Of a stretch of 64,000 nucleotides of DNA, positions 52,901 to 61,002 are shown in pieces. The DNA comes from Shouchella oshimensis (lineage in GTDB: Bacteria > Bacillota > Bacilli > Bacillales > Bacillaceae_D): NCBI RefSeq assembly GCF_002019765.1, contig NZ_KV917380.1:2263486-2327485 (forward strand). Reading direction: 5' to 3'. A program made the translations under genes and the position numbers. Each line of letters begins with the position of its first letter. The stretch's first letter is position 1. The notes under the pieces were generated by a model. The model ran no database searches and was not told where the DNA came from. It was given only the letters and a program-made list of their open reading frames with translations.

Positions 52901-53023
52901 TAGCGTAATTTCACCTTTGTCCCGAACAAGTTGACCTAGGTCAGGCAAAGAAAAAAAAGCAAGTACAGAAATGAGAACCCAAACGATTAATGCGGTCCAT
53001 CTATTGGTACGAAACGTTTTCAT
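49907..53023 (-). CDS. MMPL/RND-superfamily exporter (YdgH-like)
   Basis: A 1038-residue protein from ATG 53023, 6 nt after GGAGGA (a TTG at 53047 lies before that site). TM1 near residue 10, then an extracellular domain, TM2-6 (with FGVGTDYNILLYTNF), a second external domain from about 400 to 800 that is largely coiled coil (many Glu/Gln/Leu repeats), and TM8-12 with IAIGVDYSIFLL. The two G-V-D/T-D-Y motifs hold the proton-relay Asp residues. It likely exports lipids or hydrophobic drugs. Controlled by the TetR gene upstream. Confidence 0.9.
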   Translation of the reverse strand: MKTFRTNRWTALIVWVLISVLAFFSLPDLGQLVRDKGEITLPDHVQSIVASNLESEMNGDQGSTYDLILVFDEESEVALSDDQVAEIESIIQSLKNEKEDLGITSIVNPFENPEIKEQLVSEDGSAALVQMSVRQSYGTIDEVREAIKPFVDSDKMDVYVTGSDLIAEDFTKTTEDGIKKTEIVAVVFIILVLIVVFRSPIVPVVSLITVGVSYLVSMAIIAGLVQHVDFPFSNFTQVFLIVILFGVGTDYNILLYTNFKEELSREANVTVAIKNTIRSAGKTVFYSGIAVFIGFATLGLADFSFYQSTSAVAVGVAILILVLITLNPFFMSILGKKMFWPSKRFVGHGDSRLWGFLASRSVLRPVVSLLLVAVFIVPILMLSKGNVHYNDLLEVDDGYSSKQGIQLIQDKFPSGFSSPASLVIQFDEPLDTQSMLTELDQLTDAVGKVDGVAEVMSPTRPTGEKIHELYINDQTNTVGTGVDEANGGAKEIRAGLFEAEQQLSESNESDIDHIQLLIDGTAEAYQGSIALQDAVFQIASGVSEGANGAAEIESGLTSLSTNLTAVSAATTELYSVYTQIESGLRTFSETFTSAVALFDQGMQNMTAVQTALEEFLNENPELASDPAVMEALQNVSGEAEQMNQLSTQLSGTAQELEQALTAFREANQSLNQVNQSINELNAGADQLAEGTRQLQGALKNGAEGAQTVESEAGKLGAGLTQIQSGQEQLQSGLQDLQGQMNVLQEGLLASTEGLDELSAGLENAEHYLGEVSQSTSAERFFVPGDVLESDEFQEALTMYLSDDKHTARLTIILDADPFSAEAMDVVREIQETGEATVKGTVLEDSIMAVGGQSAVNADLRDVANGDFVFTATIMLGAIALFLMVITRSIHLPLFIVGILAVTYYTSLSITEMISGSLFGVSELSWNVPFFGFILLIAIGVDYSIFLLMSYRETEGDPLSAIKRASRHIGGVIISAAIILGGTFAALYPSGVLTLMQVATLVIVGLFLLSILFLPVVLPALMSVTNKLSRWARPSKKEE

Positions 53024-53058
53024 TACAAATCCTCCATCACTTATCAATTCTATGGTAC

Positions 53059-53076
53059 GGAATGAATATTCATTCC
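53059..53076. promoter_or_regulatory. 18-bp palindrome upstream of the MMPL gene, TetR operator
   Basis: GGAATGAATATTCATTCC is a perfect palindrome, 36 bp before the MMPL start. The same 18 bp occur at 53687-53704 before the TetR gene; both copies are followed by TTATAAAAGG. Confidence 0.85.
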
Positions 53077-53106
53077 TAATTTATAAAAGGTCAAGCGTCA
53101 ACCGAA

Positions 53107-53670
53107 TTAACGGCTGATCGCCCGCCATAGTTTTTCGTCTAATGTTTTTAATAATGTATCTGTGAGAGATAATTCACCACCGTTAAAACATTTTGCAAGC
53201 TCTACGACAGCACCAAAAGTAATGGCCACAATGGCTTCAATTGGTAAATCCCGATCAATCATCTCTTGCTCTCGACCAGCTTCGACAATGGTTGAAACAA
53301 AAGCCAGTAAAGACGTATAATCACATTTTGTCTTATCTGTTATATGCCTGCTTGTTGTATGAGAATTAATTAACATAAGAGCATCAAAATTCTCCTGGGA
53401 ATAACGAATCAAGGTAATAAAAAGGTGGCTAAACTGGTCCCTCGTTGTTTTATCATAAGGGAATTTTGCTTTTAACGATTCCTCAAGCCGGAACATTTCA
53501 TCTTGCATAATAACATTTAATAATACTTCTTTATTTTCAAAATAACGGTAAATGGTGCCCGCTCCTACAGATGCTTCTTCAGCTACGAGTGGCACCGTTG
53601 TACCATCGAACCCTCTTCTAGCAAACAATGTGATAGCTGCTTGTTTTATCGCTTCTTGCTTATCGCTCAA
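53107..53670 (-). CDS. TetR-family repressor of the MMPL exporter
   Basis: A 187-residue regulator with TTG start 7 nt after GAGAGGTG. HTH: LFARRGFDGTTVPLVAEEAS, VGAGTIYRYFENKEVLL. The C-terminal ligand domain is of the usual size. Two identical 18-bp palindromes, one before each gene, imply that it represses both itself and the exporter until a substrate binds. Confidence 0.92.
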   Translation of the reverse strand: MSDKQEAIKQAAITLFARRGFDGTTVPLVAEEASVGAGTIYRYFENKEVLLNVIMQDEMFRLEESLKAKFPYDKTTRDQFSHLFITLIRYSQENFDALMLINSHTTSRHITDKTKCDYTSLLAFVSTIVEAGREQEMIDRDLPIEAIVAITFGAVVELAKCFNGGELSLTDTLLKTLDEKLWRAISR

Positions 53671-53686
53671 AAGGCAACACCTCTCC

Positions 53687-53704
53687 GGAATGAATATTCA
53701 TTCC
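53687..53704. promoter_or_regulatory. 18-bp palindrome upstream of the TetR gene, autoregulatory operator
   Basis: GGAATGAATATTCATTCC, identical to 53059-53076, lies 17 bp before the TetR start and touches its ribosome site. Confidence 0.85.
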
Positions 53705-53795
53705 TTATTTTATAAAAGGTGAATTAAAAAAGCAAGGGAAAAGATAGGTTATAGTCACCGAATTAATAAGCGACTACGTGTCCGCTTAAACTCAA

Positions 53796-53835
53796 TACAA
53801 CAAATAGACCGTTTTATGCCGGTCTATTTGTTGTA
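53796..53835 (-). terminator. Terminator of rap-phr
   Basis: TACAACAAATAGACCG and CGGTCTATTTGTTGTA are perfect 16-bp arms around 8 nt, just past the phr stop. Confidence 0.75.
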
Positions 53836-53849
53836 TTTGTTTAGAGACT

Positions 53850-54041
53850 TTACGTAGCTTCTATTATTTGGTGGAAATCGTGTTTTCCTTGTTGATGGAA
53901 GTCATGCTTTCCTGCTATTTGATGAAAATCATGTTTCCCTTGTTGATCGATCATCTCACTCGCTGCACTTGAGAATCCTCCTGAAAATGATATTGAAGCA
54001 AGGATGAATACTGTCATCATAGTAAAAGACATTTTCTTCAT
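53850..54041 (-). CDS. Phr-type signal peptide precursor with three iterated heptapeptides
   Basis: A 63-residue exported pre-peptide: signal sequence at residues 1-27 (SFTMMTVFILASISFSGG), then GKHDFHQ at 35-41, 44-50 and 52-58, and a short tail IIEAT. The ATG overlaps the stop of the rap gene by 4 nt, the hallmark of rap-phr pairs. Known Phr proteins are cut outside the cell to 5-6-residue signals that re-enter through Opp and block their Rap. Here one precursor could yield up to three identical signals. The exact cut sites cannot be read from the sequence. Confidence 0.85.
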   Translation of the reverse strand: MKKMSFTMMTVFILASISFSGGFSSAASEMIDQQGKHDFHQIAGKHDFHQQGKHDFHQIIEAT

Positions 54042-55120
54042 ATTAAATCCTCCCCAACATTTGATTGTTTTTTGCTCATTGCATGCACTAGCCGTGCGTA
54101 CTTAAGAGCTGTCGCCAAATCCCCTTTTGATTCAAAGTATTGCGATATCTCATCATAAATTTCGGAACATTCGAAGTATTTTTCGTTAGCTTTTAGCATT
54201 TCTACACCTATTAGTACTTCAGAAAAATCATTATCTAAATATAACCCTCTACTCACTTTACACTTCGCTTTAATCTCCATTAATTTTTGTGCTTTCGCAT
54301 TAAATTCTAACTCGTCTAACCCTCCTTTATATGTTTTATTTCTCAATCGTGCATTAAGTAAATTGTATTTAGCTTTTAAACCCGTAATGGATTGAGAAAA
54401 CTCTTTTATCGATAATGCTTCCTCTAATAAATCAATTGCTTCTTCAACTCTTCGCTGTGTTAAACGATTTTGACTTACATTATGTAGAACCAAGGAGTAA
54501 TAATATGGAAATGGCTTCGAGATAAGGATGATTTCATCGTAGATTCGCTCAGCCAATGGTTGCTTACCAAGCTCTGTGGCAATTGCTGCTAAGACAAGTT
54601 TACAGCGAATTTCATTCACAACATACATCGTGTTATGTTCAAAAAACTCCAGTGCTTGTTCCATATAGGAAGCTGCGAACGTATATTGGTCAATACGATA
54701 ATAGCTCATACCTAACTCTTGATAAAAATCAGCTTTTTCAGCAGGAACGTTTACTTTTTCGATAAGACGCTCTGCAATTTTATACATGTTTATTGCCGAT
54801 TTGTACCGTTCGTTCAGAAATTCGTTTTGACCGGATACGAAATAATACATAAAGTGAAGGTAGTCGTCTCTTTCTGCTTCAATTGGCGTAAGTAATGTAG
54901 ATTCTATCAATTCACCTTTTTCGTATGTAGACAGCAAATCATGTTTAAAGCTGACTAGTTGATAGTACGCTAAAATTTTTTCATTAGGTTCCATCTGCAT
55001 GATAAGACTTTTTGTTTCTTCTTTTGTTACTTGTGCCCGAACCATATCTTTTGCTATTAAACAACTATGCCATTCCACAATTTTGCTGCCGACAATACTA
55101 GATGATAAAGCAATGATCAT
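54038..55120 (-). CDS. Rap-family TPR regulator/phosphatase
   Basis: A 360-residue protein. The N-terminal helical bundle opens IVGSKIVEWHSCLIAKDM and MEPNEKILAYYQLVSFKHDL, as in Rap proteins; TPR repeats follow from about residue 100 (YKSAINMYKIAERLIEK, ADFYQELGMSYYRIDQYTFA, EAIDLLEEALSIKE). Rap proteins dephosphorylate Spo0F or bind ComA and similar regulators, and Phr peptides bind the TPR part. ATG 55120 has GGGG upstream; a consensus TATAAT lies near 55160. Target unknown. Opp for signal import is encoded at 42.3-48.0 kb. Confidence 0.88.
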   Translation of the reverse strand: MIIALSSSIVGSKIVEWHSCLIAKDMVRAQVTKEETKSLIMQMEPNEKILAYYQLVSFKHDLLSTYEKGELIESTLLTPIEAERDDYLHFMYYFVSGQNEFLNERYKSAINMYKIAERLIEKVNVPAEKADFYQELGMSYYRIDQYTFAASYMEQALEFFEHNTMYVVNEIRCKLVLAAIATELGKQPLAERIYDEIILISKPFPYYYSLVLHNVSQNRLTQRRVEEAIDLLEEALSIKEFSQSITGLKAKYNLLNARLRNKTYKGGLDELEFNAKAQKLMEIKAKCKVSRGLYLDNDFSEVLIGVEMLKANEKYFECSEIYDEISQYFESKGDLATALKYARLVHAMSKKQSNVGEDLI

Positions 55121-55580
55121 GTTCCATCCCCTTCCCTAGATTCATGTAATTGCTCTCATTATAAGGGACTTCGACAGGAACTTATATAGTTCTGACATAT
55201 TTCCCAACACCAACTGACAAATTAATTAGAAAAATTAAAATACTTATCTTTTATCATTGAGCTAATAGTATTACGTTACTGGCGCTAGCGTACGTTTCTT
55301 TTTAAGGAGAATCGTAAAATTGTTGTCATTTTCGAACAAAAGGGATAGAGGGTGTGACGCAGTTAAGATTTTATTCGACAAAAGGGTAACCATTCATTCA
55401 ATTATATTTCCCAACTTGAAACTACTGAAATAGAAAGCTATATCAGGTATTATGGAAGAATCTTGATGTTCTCTTTGCTTCTTTAAGTCTTGTGTGGGCT
55501 TAAACGATTTTTACTGTTAACGAGTGAAAAATCATATTATTTTAACGATTCTACTTACCATCATCTAGGAGGCATTCATA
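55121..55580. other. Intergenic region between divergent rap and MFS genes
   Basis: 460 bp. The minus strand has TATAAT at about 55159-55164, a likely rap -10. The plus strand has AGGAGG before the MFS TTG. An imperfect inverted segment, TACGTTACTGGCGCTAGCGTACG, lies near 55272. No gene seen. Confidence 0.5.
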
Positions 55581-56819
55581 TTGGAAAATCCTGAACAAAA
55601 AATTGACGTCGTCCCCTCTCGTTCTCTCTGGAAAAATCGCCCTTTCTTATTATTAATTGGCAGTACAACGTCAAGTAGCCTCGGCTTATTTATGTATAGC
55701 CTTGTTATCCCTATACTCCTCTACAGCATGACACAAAGTCCGCTTCTTATTAGCACCATGCGATTATTGGAATTTCTAGTAGGTGGTACACTTGGTGTTG
55801 TTGCTGGTGTGATTGTCGATCGAATCAATCGAAGAACCGCTCTTATTAGTGCGGCCATACTTCAATGGATAACCATTGCCACGTTAACCTTATTTTTATT
55901 TATGGGTAACATCCAGCTATGGGCACTTTATTTCTTTGGTTTTTTGTATTTCACGTCTGGTCTATTAAATACCAACGCTGGCCACGCTGCCTTACCGCAA
56001 ATTGTAGCGAAAGACCAGTTAACAGAAGCCAATGCGAAACTTGGTATTTTCAAAGATAGTGTAAGGCTTTTTGGTCCATTAGTAGCTGGAGCATCTGTCG
56101 CAACCCTTAGTTATGCTGGTGCGATGTCAATCCAATTGCTTTTTGTGACAATAACATTGAGTTGCGTATTGTTTTTACCGTCTTTACAAATAAAGACCAC
56201 TAAAAAACAAGAACAACGCTCTGTATGGAAAGAAACGAAAGAAGGCTTTCATGAGATCTTCCAAAATCCATTACTACGAGTCACTACGTACGTTATATTT
56301 TTTCAAAATTTCGGTTTCAGTTTAACCATTGGGATTTTGTTATTTTTTGCTGTCGATTATTTACAAGCAACGCCACAGCAGATTGGCGCGTACCTAAGTA
56401 TCGGTGGGATTGGCGGTTTACTTGGTTTGTTTGCGGTAAAGAGATTAGTCGATCGCTTTCCCCGTGGCAAAATCTATACATATACGAACATATTTGATAT
56501 TCTTTTCTTCGTCATGCTAGCTTTTGCTACCTCTTGGTGGATGATTGCAATCGGAATGGCCATGTATTCCTTTTCAACAGCTATTTCCAATACGATTTAT
56601 CACGCTGTTAGGCAAGAATTAACACCTAACGACATGCTTGGTCGGGTATCTGGTTCTGTAGCAACAATCGTTCAATTAACGATGCCTCTCGGAGTCATTC
56701 TTAGTGGACTTTGGGCTGAATTCTTTGATGTGCGTGTTATCTTCTATGTCAACATTGTCTTTTCAAGCGCTATCCTCCTCTGTTTAATGCGCACAACCTT
56801 TCATAAAACAGTCAAATAG
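55581..56819 (+). CDS. MFS transporter, probable efflux pump
   Basis: A 412-residue, 12-helix protein with TTG start 8 nt after AGGAGG. GVVAGVIVDRINRRTALISA is the motif A loop between TM2 and TM3; QEGFHEIFQNPLLR-like loop joins the halves. The family (MFS_3/MefA-like) exports macrolides, siderophores or drugs. It stands alone; the substrate is unknown. Confidence 0.88.
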   Translation: MENPEQKIDVVPSRSLWKNRPFLLLIGSTTSSSLGLFMYSLVIPILLYSMTQSPLLISTMRLLEFLVGGTLGVVAGVIVDRINRRTALISAAILQWITIATLTLFLFMGNIQLWALYFFGFLYFTSGLLNTNAGHAALPQIVAKDQLTEANAKLGIFKDSVRLFGPLVAGASVATLSYAGAMSIQLLFVTITLSCVLFLPSLQIKTTKKQEQRSVWKETKEGFHEIFQNPLLRVTTYVIFFQNFGFSLTIGILLFFAVDYLQATPQQIGAYLSIGGIGGLLGLFAVKRLVDRFPRGKIYTYTNIFDILFFVMLAFATSWWMIAIGMAMYSFSTAISNTIYHAVRQELTPNDMLGRVSGSVATIVQLTMPLGVILSGLWAEFFDVRVIFYVNIVFSSAILLCLMRTTFHKTVK

Positions 56820-56825
56820 AACAAG

Positions 56826-56862
56826 ACTAAAACAATGCGCAGTCGTGTGTTGTTTTAGTTTT
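56826..56862. terminator. Bidirectional terminator between MFS and GntP genes
   Basis: ACTAAAACAA pairs with TTGTTTTAGT; T and A runs flank it on either side of convergent genes. Confidence 0.6.
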
Positions 56863-56900
56863 GAGCGACAAAAAAAGGGATTCCTCCCTTTTCTTGTGTA

Positions 56901-58250
56901 CTATGAAAAAAAGAAACTTAAACCAAATACTACTAGAAATCCTACAACGCCAATAATGGTTTCCATAACAGTCCAAGATTTCAATGTGTCTTTTTCTGAC
57001 ATTTCTAAAAAGCGGTTTACAAGCCAGAAGCCAGAGTCATTTACGTGTGATAGCACTGTCGCTCCACATGCGATGGCAATGGCAATTAACGCTAATGAGG
57101 GTTGAGATAAATCAACCATTTCAATGATCGGCGAGATTAGCCCTGCTGCTGTAATCATGGCTACGGTAGCAGATCCTTGTGCTACACGTACAAATGTTGC
57201 GATTAAAAAGGCTAGTAAGACAAGTGGGAATCCTGATGACGCCATCAATTCTCCCATCGCATCGCCTACTCCACTTTCAATCAAGACTTCTTTAAATACT
57301 CCACCTGCCCCTGTAATTAAGATAACAATCCCTGCAGGCTCAAGAGCTTTTGTCGTCATCGTTTGCATTTGCTGTTTTGATAATCCACGATGTTTTCCGA
57401 GGAAATACATAGCAATCAATGTAGCAACAATTAAAGCAATAAACGGATGCCCAATAAACGTCAATAGTTGATGAGGAGCAGAACCTTTTTTTAGTAACAC
57501 ACCTCCAGCCGTATTCAGTAAAATCATCGCAAGAGGTAATAAGATGATAAAACAAATAAGTCCGAAGCTCGGAAGGTCTTTCTTTTCTCCTTCTTTATTC
57601 GCAGCTTCTACAATATGTGCCGGAACCCCTACATGCACTTTTTTTCCTATGTAACGACCAAATACAGGTCCGGCAACAATCATCGCTGGTATTCCGGCAA
57701 TGATACCAAATAACATCATCCAGCCAAGGTCTACTCCAAGTACGGTTGCTACAGCTATTGGTCCAGGTGTGGGTGGGATAAAACTATGCGCAACCGCAAG
57801 CCCCGCTAATAATGGAATAGCATAATACAGTAGTGATTTCCCTGTGCGCATAGCTAAACTATAGACAATGGGAATGAGTATAACGAGTGCAACGTCTAAA
57901 AACACAGGTATAGCAACAATAAACCCTGTTAATGCTAACGCCCATTGTGCTCGATTTTCACCAAAGCGCTCCACTAGCGTAAACGCTAATCGCTCAGCTC
58001 CACCAGACGTTCGGAGCAACTCGCCAAACATAGCACCTAGTCCGACTACAATCGCAATAAAACCAAGTGTCCCACCCATTCCAACTTCCATCGTTTCAAT
58101 TAAAAAAATCGGGTCCATGCCAGTAAAGATACCAATAAAGATACTTGCAATAAGTAGCGCTAAAAACGCTTGCATTTTAGAATGCATAATCAAATAAAGC
58201 AAAACCGCTATCCCAATAATTGTGACGAGGATCAACCCTAAAGAAGACAT
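56901..58250 (-). CDS. GntP-family gluconate/galactonate:H+ symporter
   Basis: A 449-residue, roughly 12-helix permease. GGTLGFIAIVVGLGAMFGEL, AHSFIPPTPGPIAVA and FWLVNRFLEMSEKDTLKSWT are strong GntP/GntT signatures. Given the adjacent dehydratase and aldolase, it most likely imports D-galactonate (or a related sugar acid). It is the last gene of the block, 26 bp after the dehydratase. Confidence 0.9.
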   Translation of the reverse strand: MSSLGLILVTIIGIAVLLYLIMHSKMQAFLALLIASIFIGIFTGMDPIFLIETMEVGMGGTLGFIAIVVGLGAMFGELLRTSGGAERLAFTLVERFGENRAQWALALTGFIVAIPVFLDVALVILIPIVYSLAMRTGKSLLYYAIPLLAGLAVAHSFIPPTPGPIAVATVLGVDLGWMMLFGIIAGIPAMIVAGPVFGRYIGKKVHVGVPAHIVEAANKEGEKKDLPSFGLICFIILLPLAMILLNTAGGVLLKKGSAPHQLLTFIGHPFIALIVATLIAMYFLGKHRGLSKQQMQTMTTKALEPAGIVILITGAGGVFKEVLIESGVGDAMGELMASSGFPLVLLAFLIATFVRVAQGSATVAMITAAGLISPIIEMVDLSQPSLALIAIAIACGATVLSHVNDSGFWLVNRFLEMSEKDTLKSWTVMETIIGVVGFLVVFGLSFFFS

Positions 58251-58276
58251 ATGCTATTCCTCTCCTTCTCTCTCTA

Positions 58277-59425
58277 TTACCATTCGGCTACGCTGTGATC
58301 GCTGTGTCTCCAAATAGGGTTCTTCCAGTTATGACCAACTTCCGCCATTTTTCTTACATGTGCTTCATTTATTTCTATCCCTAATCCAGCTTGATTCGGT
58401 ATGTTAACGTAGCCGTCTTCATAATGAAAAACATGCCCATCAGTTACATAGTCAAGTAAATCGGAGCCTTGATTGTAATGAATCCCGAGGCTTTGTTCTT
58501 GAATAAAAGCGTTATGACAGGTGGCATCTACTTGGAGACACGATGCTAGCGCAATGGGACCTAACGGACAATGAGGGGCAGCAGCAACATCAAAGGCTTC
58601 TGCCATTGAAAGAATTTTTTTGTTTTCCGTAATGCCACCAGCATGGGATAAGTCAGGCTGGATGATATCCACATACCCCGCTGTTAAAACATGTTTAAAA
58701 TCCCACTTTGAATACATTCGTTCCCCTGTCGCTATCGGAATAACCGTATGATTGGCAATTTCACGTAACGCTTCATTATTTTCAGGCAACACCGGTTCTT
58801 CAATAAACATGGGTCGAAACGCCTCTAATTCTTTTGCAAGAATTTTTGCCATTGGCTTATGCACTCTCCCATGGAAATCAATACCTATTCCAATGTATGG
58901 ACCAACGGCATCGCGTATAGCAGCTACATTCTCCAGCACTCGATCAATTTTTTCATAGGAGTCTACATACTGCATTTCATTCGTAGCGTTCATCTTTATT
59001 GCTTTGAAGCCTTGCTCCACCACAGCCTTTGCGGCTGCTCCAACATCGGATGGTCGGTCTCCACCGATCCAAGAATACACTTTGATCGATTCTCTCACCT
59101 TGCCTCCTAATAATTGATGGACAGGCACTCCTAAATACTTTCCTTTAATATCCCACAACGCTTGATCAATTCCAGAAAGCGCACTCATAAGGATCGGTCC
59201 ACCTCTGTAAAACCCACCACGATACAGAACATTCCAGTGATCTTCAATTTGCAAAGGATCCTTACCGATTAAATAGTCCATTAATTCCATAACAGCTGCT
59301 TTCACTGTAGCAGCTCGTCCTTCAATAACAGGCTCACCCCAGCCGACAATACCTTCATCTGTTTCAAGTTTTAAGAAAAGCCATCTTGGTGGAACTTGGA
59401 AAAGCTCATAGTTTGTCAGTTTCAA
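58277..59425 (-). CDS. dgoD: D-galactonate dehydratase (enolase superfamily)
   Basis: A 382-residue enzyme, the length of E. coli DgoD. TTG 59425 lies after AAAGGAGGATCCAC; the frame to 59464 lacks a ribosome site. Opening: [20 protein letters not shown] and [16 protein letters not shown], nearly the DgoD start. Metal ligands lie in [12 protein letters not shown] (Asp), [10 protein letters not shown] (Glu) and ATGERM (Glu); [13 protein letters not shown] holds the catalytic His. Converts D-galactonate to 2-keto-3-deoxy-galactonate. Close relatives act on gluconate or other epimers, so substrate is probable rather than certain. Confidence 0.9.
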   Translation of the reverse strand: MKLTNYELFQVPPRWLFLKLETDEGIVGWGEPVIEGRAATVKAAVMELMDYLIGKDPLQIEDHWNVLYRGGFYRGGPILMSALSGIDQALWDIKGKYLGVPVHQLLGGKVRESIKVYSWIGGDRPSDVGAAAKAVVEQGFKAIKMNATNEMQYVDSYEKIDRVLENVAAIRDAVGPYIGIGIDFHGRVHKPMAKILAKELEAFRPMFIEEPVLPENNEALREIANHTVIPIATGERMYSKWDFKHVLTAGYVDIIQPDLSHAGGITENKKILSMAEAFDVAAAPHCPLGPIALASCLQVDATCHNAFIQEQSLGIHYNQGSDLLDYVTDGHVFHYEDGYVNIPNQAGLGIEINEAHVRKMAEVGHNWKNPIWRHSDHSVAEW

Positions 59426-59438
59426 AGTGGATCCTCCT

Positions 59439-60068
59439 TTAACTGTTTTTAGCGAGGGAAACAAATCGTTTAGCTTTCCGTGTCAGTTCTTCTAAAGATG
59501 TTTTTGTTATGGCTTCAGTTGTATTTACTAATGAACTTCCAATTCCACATGCCGCACTGCCTGCGTTGAGAAATGCTTGAACGTTACTTTCATTGATTCC
59601 ACCAGTGGGAATGAGCGGGATGTGAGACAATGGTCCTTTTAGATCCTTGATATACTCTGGCCCCATTCGAGCTGGAAATAGCTTAATAAAATCAGCCCCA
59701 TATTCATAAGCTGAAAGAATTTCTGTCGGTGTAAAAGCGCCAGGAATGCTTACTTTTCCATAACGCTTTGTTAGTTTAATCGTTGCTTCATTGACTGTTG
59801 GTGACAATAAAAAATCAGCTCCTGCATCAATAGCGGCTTTTGCTGATTCTGGATCAAGCACCGTGCCAGCACCAATGATTACTTCCGTTCCTAAGGCTTT
59901 CTTTAAGCGAGTAATGCCTTGTAAAGCTTGTTGAGAGTTTAATGTCACTTCAATTAAAGACATCCCTCCTTTTATTAACGCTTCGCTAATGTTTAATAAG
60001 TCTTCTGGTTGTGCGTCTCGAATGATGGCGATCAACTTGCCTTCATGAATTTTTTCCTGAGTATTCAT
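59439..60068 (-). CDS. KDPG/KDPGal-type aldolase
   Basis: A 209-residue class I aldolase. Glu in LIEVTLNS (about 41), Schiff-base Lys in DFIKLFPA (about 129) and GAGTV, IPTGGI phosphate-binding loops. It cleaves 2-keto-3-deoxy-6-phospho-galactonate (or -gluconate) to pyruvate and glyceraldehyde 3-phosphate. 13 bp upstream of dgoD, so co-transcribed. Acts after a kinase that is not in this window. Confidence 0.9.
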   Translation of the reverse strand: MNTQEKIHEGKLIAIIRDAQPEDLLNISEALIKGGMSLIEVTLNSQQALQGITRLKKALGTEVIIGAGTVLDPESAKAAIDAGADFLLSPTVNEATIKLTKRYGKVSIPGAFTPTEILSAYEYGADFIKLFPARMGPEYIKDLKGPLSHIPLIPTGGINESNVQAFLNAGSAACGIGSSLVNTTEAITKTSLEELTRKAKRFVSLAKNS

Positions 60069-60108
60069 TCGACTTCCCCCTACCTTATTCGCCGCTTAGT
60101 AGGCGAAT

Positions 60109-60855
60109 CTATTTGTAGCCAAGGTTGCTAGAAATGCGTGTTGCGGTCTCTTTTAAACGCTCTATAATAGAATGTTTTTGCTTTATCATTCTCTCTTTTG
60201 GACCCGCTACACTAACAGCCGCTTCTATGGAGCTTAGATTTCCAAAAATAGGTGCAGCAAAGCAAACTAACCCTTCTTCATGTTCTTCATCATCCATTGC
60301 GTAGCCTTGTATTTGATACGTTGCCAAACACACAGCTAGGTCTTTTTTACTCGTTATTGTCCGATCTGTAATCGGTTCCAAAATTATACTCTCTAAATAG
60401 TTATTTCGTTCAGTTTCTCCCATAAAAGCTAAATAAACTTTTCCTAAGCCCGTACAATAAAGAGGGCTTTTCGCCCCTAAATAAGCAGAAGTGCGAATAG
60501 ATCGGTCACTATCTATTTTTGCTATATAGATTAGTTCACCTTTAACGAGCGTTGCCATAAAAACCGTTTCCCCCACTGCACTTTGTAACTGTTTTAGTGA
60601 AGGTGTGGCTACGGATAGAAGATCAACAGATTCTAACGCAGTTTGACCAATTGGAATTAGTCTAGGTCCAAGCACATACAGATGATGTTGATGGATTGTT
60701 ACATAGTTCTCATGAACAAGGGTTTTCATCAACGCTGACGTACTACTTTGAGGAAACTGCAAAAACGTACTAATTTGTTTTATTGTTAAGCCTTTTTTGT
60801 ATGTACTTAAAAGTTCGAAAATTCTCAAGACACGAACCGCTGACTTTACCGTCAT
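60109..60855 (-). CDS. IclR-family regulator of the galactonate block
   Basis: A 248-residue regulator. ATG 60855 is 5 nt after GGAGG; the ATG at 60870 precedes it. HTH: LTIKQISTFLQFPQSSTSAL and MKTLVHENYVTI; the IclR effector domain follows (GELIYIAKIDSDRSIR, PLYCTGLGKVYLAFM, GLVCFAAPIFG). It lies 40 bp before the aldolase gene on the same strand and is most likely the local sensor of the sugar acid. Confidence 0.9.
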   Translation of the reverse strand: MTVKSAVRVLRIFELLSTYKKGLTIKQISTFLQFPQSSTSALMKTLVHENYVTIHQHHLYVLGPRLIPIGQTALESVDLLSVATPSLKQLQSAVGETVFMATLVKGELIYIAKIDSDRSIRTSAYLGAKSPLYCTGLGKVYLAFMGETERNNYLESIILEPITDRTITSKKDLAVCLATYQIQGYAMDDEEHEEGLVCFAAPIFGNLSSIEAAVSVAGPKERMIKQKHSIIERLKETATRISSNLGYK

Positions 60856-61002
60856 AGCACCCTCCATCACATATGTAATTCATCATCATGTATGCGTTTT
60901 CCACCAAAAGTGTAGCACGGTTTCAAATACGTGACAATGTGTTGGGGTTATGAACATCCATCTTCTAAGAAAGCTATCTATTTACAAAAACAAAAGAGCA
61001 CT

